Shown here: positions 57,186 through 64,000 of the stretch, one piece after another
Numbering within the stretch: position 1 is the first letter of the stretch
Layout: each line of letters opens with the position of its first letter
Assembly (NCBI RefSeq): GCF_019175385.1
Contig: NC_083339.1
Coordinates: forward strand, 43,863,330 to 43,927,329
Direction of reading: 5' to 3'
DNA from: Lycium barbarum
Taxonomy: Eukaryota > Streptophyta > Magnoliopsida > Solanales > Solanaceae
Length of the DNA stretch: 64,000 nt
The notes under the pieces: generated by a model
Databases searched by the model: none
The model's input: only the letters and a program-made list of their open reading frames with translations
What the model was told of the DNA's origin: nothing
Position numbers and translations under genes: made by a program

Positions 57186-60100
57186 CTCACAGTTTTGTTT
57201 CAGAACGCAGTAGACAACTTAGGGGAACAGCGCACGATAACATATCCGGGCCCGGCTCAGTGAATAGGCATGCTAAGGCTTGCACGAGCAGAGTAGTGAG
57301 AAACCAGATGCACACATATTTTCAGACTTGATAGATACGAATACTTATTAACATTTGAGGATTATAAACATATTCCGGAACGATCAGAATTGATATGTGA
57401 AACTTACGGACACTTTTACCACAGAATCGTTACGAACATTTCAAAACAGATTCCAATCGACGGGTCAGTTCAAGGAAACGGACAATAGTCATAGTGTACA
57501 TACATAGCCTTTTGGATGGCACGATGGATTATATCAACCCAAAACATCTGGAATCATTTTTACGTGTCAAAGAAATTTATAAAAACAGTTGGAATAATTG
57601 AACGTACTATCCGAATATTCGTAACGGATTACTCGAACAGATTATTCATATCCGAATACTTATATCAGAATGCTTCTAGCAGAGTACTTATATCGGAACA
57701 CCTATGCCAGGATACTCATGTCAACAAAAGGGCATACGACCGAGTTGTCATAGTGCGCACGATCAATAACCGGCCCGGGGACCAGTGAACGATATCATAA
57801 TAGTGGGCATGAGCGAATTCATGAGCGGCTAATGCAATTTATAAATCGAAATAGCTATAAAGCCTGGTATAATAATATGTCGGCCCGTTAGTCAAACTAG
57901 TTAAACATTTGGTCAATATAGGGTTTATTTCACAAAACTACTTCCAAAATTATATCTATAGTTCAAAATGTAATTTAGAATGTCAAGGACAGTTAAAACA
58001 TTACTCTATGATAGCCAAAGTCATAAACAATAGTCTTTTTCCGACACTATACAAAAATGAGCCTAATAGAGCAAACAAAAGAATCTCGGGCTTAGTGGGC
58101 CCACCTCGAGTCAAGTCGAGGTGGCGGACCTGAATCGCGAGTATTAGGATCTATGGAATCATCATTGGAAGTTTCGGAGCGATTCTACTACATTTACCAA
58201 AAGTTTCGGACGTTTGATCATTTTCCAATAAAATGTGAGATTTTATAATTCAATTAGATTGAATGAATAGTACTCAAATTCAAATCCGAATTTCCATGAA
58301 CGGAATTGTCCCCGAGGCACAAGTATCGACCTAGTATACTTAGGACATGCCAAAAGAAGGAATGGGTTAGCTTTACATACCTTACGCGCGTCTTATGCTC
58401 GCTTAAACTTGATTCCCGTTTCACCCAGAATCTACAAATGGTCACATTTACCAATTGTAAGTTATGGATTTTAAGGATTCAACTTAAAGTCATAGTTGTC
58501 CACCGAAATTTCGGCAGCACCTCCCCTATAAATATAGCACCCCCGAGAATCATCTCGGCTCAAATAGCAGCAACAACAACCCAATAACAACACCACCAAC
58601 AACAACAATCACAATATAGCACAATATAAGGCAACTAGTTCTACTTTCCGACATAATGCAATAACGTTCATTCCGACTTCACACTTCCATACTAATCTCA
58701 ATATTTTCATATTCATAATTAATCAAGATCATCACCATATAGTTTGGAAGCATTTCATATCGTTTCCACAAAATATTCATACGATATACAAAATATACAA
58801 CTTTACACCAAAGTCATAACTCATTCAAAACTTCTAACCTTTGACATACATATTCATAACATATTCCCACCTTCCAAGTTCATTAATAATCATCATAATT
58901 TGCACCCTAACAACTTCATTTTCATAATGTCGTAAAATCACACCTAAAGGACATAAGCTTCTACATTCCATTTCAATGCAAACTTATATTATATTATCTT
59001 CATTTACATTGCAAGCATCACCACAACACAACTAACATGTTAAACAAAATTAATCCATTCCCATTTCAATGCCTATACCACACGGCCATATTCCATTTTT
59101 CCAATTTCCATCCCATTCATTCAACTTTCCTTTCCAATATAAATTCCATCCTACACACAACTAGAATACAACATAAATTTCAACTCACTTCACTTACACA
59201 TTGACACACACACACGGCCAAACTCTATATTCCATACCCACTTTGCAAACTTCAATTTTTCCATACAATCAACTCATTCCCACATACTACAGCACAAACA
59301 AGACTTCATACCACAAATAAAAGGGATGAATTCTTACCTTTTTCCCTAGTCTTCTTCACTTGAATATGTGATCAAATTGAGGAATTAAATGCTCCACCCT
59401 CCAAAACAACTACACCAAGTTGTAGAGGGACCTTGAATTAGTAGGAATTCAACAAGAAAATAATTTTTGAGATCAAAATTGGAGGTCTCAATTCTCCATG
59501 GTCATGGCCAAAACACCTTGTGTTTTTTGCTCTCTATTTTCTTTCCTACTTTCTTGAACATTCTAAGTGATAAAATGAACTAATACATGGGCCATATCTA
59601 TATTTATTTCTTGAATTAAAATTTCCACGGGCCTTGGGCCATTTGGCCATATGGCCGGCCACCTTGTGGTCTTGGGCCTCAATTTTTCTCAATTTTTTTT
59701 GTGAGCCCAAATTGTTAGAAATCTTGTTTTGAAATTCCCGAAACTAATTTCCGAAATTCCAAGTTTTCCCCTTGGCCTTCCCCGATGTCTCCGCGTCAAC
59801 ACTTTTCATAAGCAACAACATATATGTCAAATGAAATCAAAATGTGGCCTTATTCTTTCCAAGTCACAATTATTCCAAAGTTTCCGAACACGCGAAAACA
59901 CGGGATATAACACTTAGCTCGCGGCAGCGAGGAATTTTCGTCAATTAACATGTGAACTAATTTACACCATGTGGATTCCAAATGTCATATATATCCTATT
60001 ATTACCTTCTTATAACCCAACCTTCATTCCGAACTTGATTTTCAATTTTTGTTCAGCGTGTTAGCGCCACGTGGGGGCGCGTTCGCTGTATTGGCCCTTT

Positions 60101-60414
60101 GGCCCGTACTAAGCCGTCTACAGTTTTGATAACGTGATTTTTTTTTCCGGGGTGTAACATTTCTATTCCTAAAGGATCTATAATGACTAATGTCCTTAAC
60201 TTTCATAAGCTGTCTCGTATTGATTTGATACCTGTCTATGATCCCTGAGACTTTATTTGATATAGTCCATAATGATATTCAAAGAGCACTGAATATGACT
60301 ATCATCCTGATACTTGAGCGTTGATTAGTCTACTTATCTATTCAGTCTCAAAAGATGATTCATATGCACATGGTTACTCACTACTCTGCTCGTGCATACT
60401 GTTGTTACATCTTT

Positions 60415-60765
60415 CACTGAGTCCCGGGCCGGGTATGTTATCGTGCACAGTGTCACTGCATTATTCACCGAGTTCCTTACTAAAGGGCCGGGTACGGTAT
60501 ATGATGATATAATGATATGATTATGACACCGAGTCCCATGATGGGCCGGGTACGGCATACGTGTACACGACTTTATCCACCGAGTCCCTTACTAGAGGGC
60601 CGGGTACGGTATATGTATATGATGGCATATGATGACTTTATTCAGCGAGTCCCTCACTAGAGGGCCAGGTACGGTATACATATGTATATGATGATATGAT
60701 GATATGATGATATGATTAGGGCACCGAGTCCCATAATGGGCCCGGTACGGTATATGATAATGATA
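60415..60765 (+). repeat. Minisatellite with ACCGAGTCCC...GGGCCGGGTACGGTATA core
   Basis: Six units of about 50-80 bp starting near 60417, 60469, 60529, 60580, 60644 and 60723, separated by TATGATGATA-rich spacers. It lies within the U5-side part of the 47112 LTR. Confidence 0.8.
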
Positions 60766-61139
60766 TGTATGATTCGGTTTCGTAAGGCACACATACAGTG
60801 ATTTGTTGATTATCATACTTGTCTCCTGGAATCTCTATTTCAGTTATGATCCTTTTTACTGTATTTCATGCTTTATATACTCAGTACATATTCCGTACTG
60901 ACCCCCTTTCCTCGGAGGGTTGCGTTTCATGCCCGCAGGTACAGATAGCCGGTTGGTGACCTCTCAGCATAGGACTCCTACTCAGCTGTTTTGGGAGAGC
61001 TCCGTTGTTCCGTAGCCCAGATTTTTGGTACAGAACCTTTTGTTGTATATATGTGTTTTGTCCAGGGGTATGGCGGGGCCCTGTCCCGTCATATGTTACT
61101 GTTGTTACTCTTAGAGGTCTGTAGACATGTGTGTGGGTT

Positions 61140-61223
61140 ATATGTATATATGTTGTCCAGCTGTGTTAGTAAGACTTATGTTTTGGGACGTTCTCACTCA
61201 TAGTGGCAGCCTCGTCGGCTTGC

Positions 61224-61286
<63 letters not shown>

Positions 61287-61400
61287 TATATGTTTTGGGA
61301 TGTTGTGTGTAGTGGCAGCCTTGCCAGCTTGCGTATATATATAGTTGGGACGTTCCCACATGCTATGACAGCCTTGTCGGCTTATATACTGTGTTATCTG
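61140..61400 (+). repeat. GGCAGCCT-type tandem repeat with (TA)n expansions
   Basis: Three units around GTGGCAGCCTCGTCGGCTTGCG / CAGCCTTGCCAGCTTGCG / CAGCCTTGTCGGCTTA carry TA runs after the core. The largest, roughly 61225-61284, is almost pure (TA)n; another TA run is at about 61437-61458. Confidence 0.8.
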
Positions 61401-61601
61401 TTGATAGTTGTCGCTCCTTAGGAGACAGGTTGCTTGATATATATATATATATATATATTTGTGCGACAGTTCTGAGACTATGTGTTGATCGTATGGGTTC
61501 CATATTATGTTTGGTTGTGGATCGATCATATATTTAAACAGGGGTGTATACGTGTGTCCAGCTCGGGCGCTAGTCACGGCCTACGGGGTTGGGTCGTGAC
61601 A

Positions 61602-64000
61602 AAAGTGGTATCAGAGCAGTTCGTCCTTGGAGTATCTACAGACCGTGTCTAGTAGAGTCTTGTTTATCGGTGGGTTGTGCACCACATCTATAAACAGGAA
61701 GCTACATGACATTTAGGATGTTACCTTTCTTTCATATCTAAGATCGTGCGATAGAGCCAAACCATAGGAAATGAGATTCCTTATACTAACCCTTAATTTC
61801 AGCAGAAGAATGGTATCGACAGAGGGAAGTGACTGATGATATTGGAAGTTACAAGTAAGCAGATAAGCAGCGATGCGAAAGATATATGTTGGGCAAGATA
61901 TTTGAAGCACGATTGAAAGGTAAAGTTGAAGATTGAAAGGGAAGTAAATAGGAAAGTGTAACAGGTGCAGTTTGAGTTGGACATACGAGGTAAGTTCATT
62001 AGTTTCATATTGTAGTCGATATTGGGAGCCCTGTGTGGCTGTGATATGATATGATATGATATATATATATATATGCTGGCCCTGTGAGGCACTGTTGGTA
62101 TTTCCTGCGTGCATGTTCTGGGATAGTAAGAAATACAGAGGGAACTCTGGCCAAATTTTCCCAGAAATAGGAAAAAGAAAAAGAATGAGATATAAGTTCA
62201 TAATATGTCTTGAAAATCAATACTGATAGGGTAAATTGTTATGTTGGATTAAAGCTCTAAGAAATACCCACACATCATCCATAAGAGGCATCATTCTTAT
62301 TTGGAAGACCTTGTTTTGAAGAAGCAGATATGAGCAGCGAATTCACGATTCATTTGAACGGACCAGAATATGTTCCAACCACATTTTGCCTTAGAAAAAG
62401 CTCATGTTGTAGGGCAAAAACGTCCAGCAATTACGTTCCACTTTATTGGGAGAGTACAAAGCATACAACAAGTAGTTTGTGAACTAAATGGTTCGCTCGT
62501 GACCCAAGGACAAATATGGAGGTGAACTATGTGAATCAAGCACTAAGAAGTCCTGTGGTGCTTGCCGGATTCTAGTTTTCTTCTGCTGGTGGATGGAGAA
62601 TGCTCCATAGTAACCTTTTATTAGTTCTCAATCAACTAATTGGAGATGGAATTTGTAGAAGGAAGACTCAAACGTGTGGGCGGTCTAGGATCATGTACTT
62701 TATAGGTTGTAGATGAAATGCTAGGATGATTCGGAAGGGCTTGTGATACTAAGGGACAATTTAGGAAAAGGCGGCAACTCTTAACTAAACATTTATCGAG
62801 GTATCGAGTGAACCGATAAGTAGGGATAAATTACGACGAGTTTACAGTTAAAAGGAGTAGTAGTACGATTGAGATAAAAATGCGGAGGAGAAAGAGTTAT
62901 TACAAATTATGAAGGTATTGATAAGACAGCATGTGAGATATTATGGGTAAGATTGATCAGAAAGGGTGAAGGGTTAAGTGTGCCTAGTCCACAGAGTGTA
63001 ATTAAAACATAGTAAGAATCGTGAATAAGATTAAGCAGTGTTACGTTATAGGATGGATTACGAACAGGATGTAATGTGCACACCATAAGGATTGCTAGAG
63101 AAATGAGTAAAGCCTAGCAAGGAAGTAACTAGAGAATACGATGCGATTAGTGTGAACGGAAAAGCAAGTGTAGAACGAATAAGAAAGACTTACAAAGTTC
63201 TATAGGGAAAGTTTAGAATAAAAATCAAGTGGTAACGAAAGTGAAAGCGAGCACAGGAAGAGGAGGAGTTAATAGAAGGAAGAAGATAAGAAGAAAACGA
63301 GTGGGATTACAGTGTAGCGATGCGTTATGACATGTATAGCTTGGAAAACGAATAATATAAGTGACAGGATTGTGAAAGACCAACCTAAAGGAAAATGAAC
63401 AGCGAGATAAAATGAATGCCAGAAATGACTGGTGTGATAAGAATAAAAGAGATAAATAGAATATGATTTGAAAATGAGAAAGGGCTTATGTAGAAGTTGT
63501 GTTTTCTGAAAGATACGGGAATAACATGAGATTCCTCGTGCACCAAATAAAAGATGGACATAGACTGGAGAAATGAAAGGAATACTAGAAGCGCTCAAGA
63601 TGGACGTAATAAATTGAGTACAAGTATAGGATAAAAGGGAAATATATAGCTATGAACGTAAGATATAGTGAGACGAGAAGGTGATAAGACAAGACCATTA
63701 CTAAGATGAATTTGATTGATTTCGAGCAAGTTAGAAGTTAGCGCTGAGTAAACAACAAGGATGAAAGAGCATGAGGCATAAATAAGTACTACGTGTATGT
63801 GACCTCACCTCGGAAATAGTGAAATCCTTAAAGGACAAGGATTGTGGATTTGCGAAACGACTGAGATATTGTGAATTTATTAGAAGAAAGAGATGATGTC
63901 CGTTGGGATAAAGATGGTATTATAGGAAAGCTTGGGACACTTATCGTTAGAATATAAGTGCTACCAAATGGATAATTTGAAATGACTATAAGTACTAGCT
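61602..64000 (+). mobile_element. Internal region of the 47112 gypsy element, apparently non-coding
   Basis: It begins right after the LTR with the tRNA-iMet primer site TGGTATCAGAGC (61606-61617). The first 170 nt align with the leader of the 26044 element (GTCCTTGGA, ACAGACCGTGTCTAGTAGAG, ATCGTGCGATAGAG). TACTAAC (61784-61790) and TTAATTTCAG (ending at 61802) form an excellent branch point and acceptor where gag should start, followed by an ATG near 61809. No gag frame follows: frames close quickly, and the purine-rich sequence to the window end shows no known domain. It may be a LARD-like or badly decayed copy. Confidence 0.65.

Larger units (their letters stand above)
53434..59912 (-). 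mobile_element. Solo gypsy LTR, host of the innermost solo LTR
   Basis: It starts TGTCACGACCC (53434) and ends CGGGATATAACA (59912), with a perfect CTTAG duplication (53429-53433 and 59913-59917). It is related to the 26044 element's LTR: the 58310-58570 and 59330-59470 stretches align with 27440-27680 and 28330-28470. Minus-strand signals: donor AAAAAG/GTAAGAATTC with GT at 59337-59336, acceptor TTTGTAG at 58433-58432, 51-nt micro-exon, donor GTATGTAAAG at 58380-58379, hairpin 56422-56438. About 3.9 kb after removing the insert. Confidence 0.9.
50794..60159 (-). mobile_element. Solo gypsy LTR, host of two further nested solo LTRs
   Basis: The plus-strand start is TGTCACGACCC (50794) and the end GGTGTAACA (60159), with a perfect TTTCT duplication at 50789-50793 and 60160-60164. 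Without the insert at 53434-59912 it is about 2.88 kb. On the minus strand: donor GAAAG/GTATGAATC with GT at 52782-52781, acceptor AAATGTAG at 52459-52458, 45-nt micro-exon, donor CAAG/GTATGTAAGG at 52412-52411, a 36/43-bp minisatellite (51548-51780) and hairpin CCCCC/GGGGG (51292-51308). Confidence 0.9.
47112..61601 (+). mobile_element. 5' LTR of a chromodomain-type gypsy element, split by two nested solo-LTR insertions
   Basis: It starts TGTTATACCCCG at 47112 and ends GGTTGGGTCGTGACA at 61601, immediately before a tRNA-iMet primer site. Subtracting the inserts (47664-50014 and 50794-60159 with one duplication each) leaves about 2.76 kb, in line with the other LTRs of the group. Leader signals: possible first donor CCAAG/GTAAC at 47566, acceptor GTCAACAG at 50413, second donor ACAG/GTATGTAAAG at 50588. 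The predicted left target duplication is TGCTG (47107-47111); its partner would be right of the window. Confidence 0.78.

Noticed and set aside
61203..61577. Open frames rich in YI dipeptides at the (TA)n tract
   Set aside because: Produced by the microsatellite in several frames; no protein expected.
1..64000. Host protein-coding genes, tRNA or rRNA genes
   Set aside because: Every long frame traces to a transposable element, and I recognised no tRNA or rRNA sequence. A profile search could still reveal small RNA genes I cannot see by eye.

Overview
This window is repeat-dense plant nuclear DNA, and nothing in it looks like an ordinary host gene. The element set points to a eudicot, probably Solanaceae: a Tnt1/Tork-like Ty1/copia element, a Tat-lineage Ty3/gypsy element with a second RNase H domain, chromodomain Ty3/gypsy elements with LTRs of about 2.3-3 kb, plant L1-type LINE pieces and AT-rich foldback elements. 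The family placement is my inference from protein motifs.

Layout. 1-1011 is the end of a minus-strand gypsy LTR set in a LINE 3' end (1012-1607). 1733-5314 is a TIR element with TAA target duplications (PIF/Harbinger-like) that carries the front half of a LINE. 6040-13525 is a second LINE ORF1, split by an intact, young copia element (7076-12176, duplication GAATG, polyprotein 11593-7688). 14809-17235 holds four related foldback elements. 17500-43008 is a Tat-lineage element on the minus strand (duplication ACTTT, tRNA-Lys-type primer site) with decayed gag/pol and, on the opposite strand, a spliced accessory gene with its own promoter. Inside its protease/RT junction sits a chromodomain gypsy element (26044-40021, duplication CTATG, 3041-bp LTRs), which itself contains a partial tandem duplication of RNase H, integrase and the end of an LTR.

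Right side. 43520-45970 is a decayed copia 3' half, cut by a gypsy LTR (45971). That LTR is cut by the 5' LTR of another gypsy element (47112-61601) whose internal region runs off the window. This LTR hosts two separate solo LTRs: 47664-50014, and 50794-60159. The latter contains solo LTR 53434-59912, which contains solo LTR 53709-56258. All four solo LTRs have perfect 5-bp target duplications (CCATG, TTTCT, CTTAG, GCCGT), so the insertion order can be read directly.

Most interesting signal. The long gypsy LTRs, although diverged and in both orientations, share one arrangement: a TATA-like box, a splice donor about 240-265 nt downstream, then an acceptor, a micro-exon of about 45-52 nt and a second GTATGT donor. 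The one element with an intact gag start has a strong acceptor two bases before its ATG. This predicts a spliced mRNA that skips most of the long LTR leader and the primer-binding site, separating mRNA from genomic RNA. A conserved hairpin with compensatory stem changes lies in the predicted intron. All of this is read by eye and needs alignment and RNA data.
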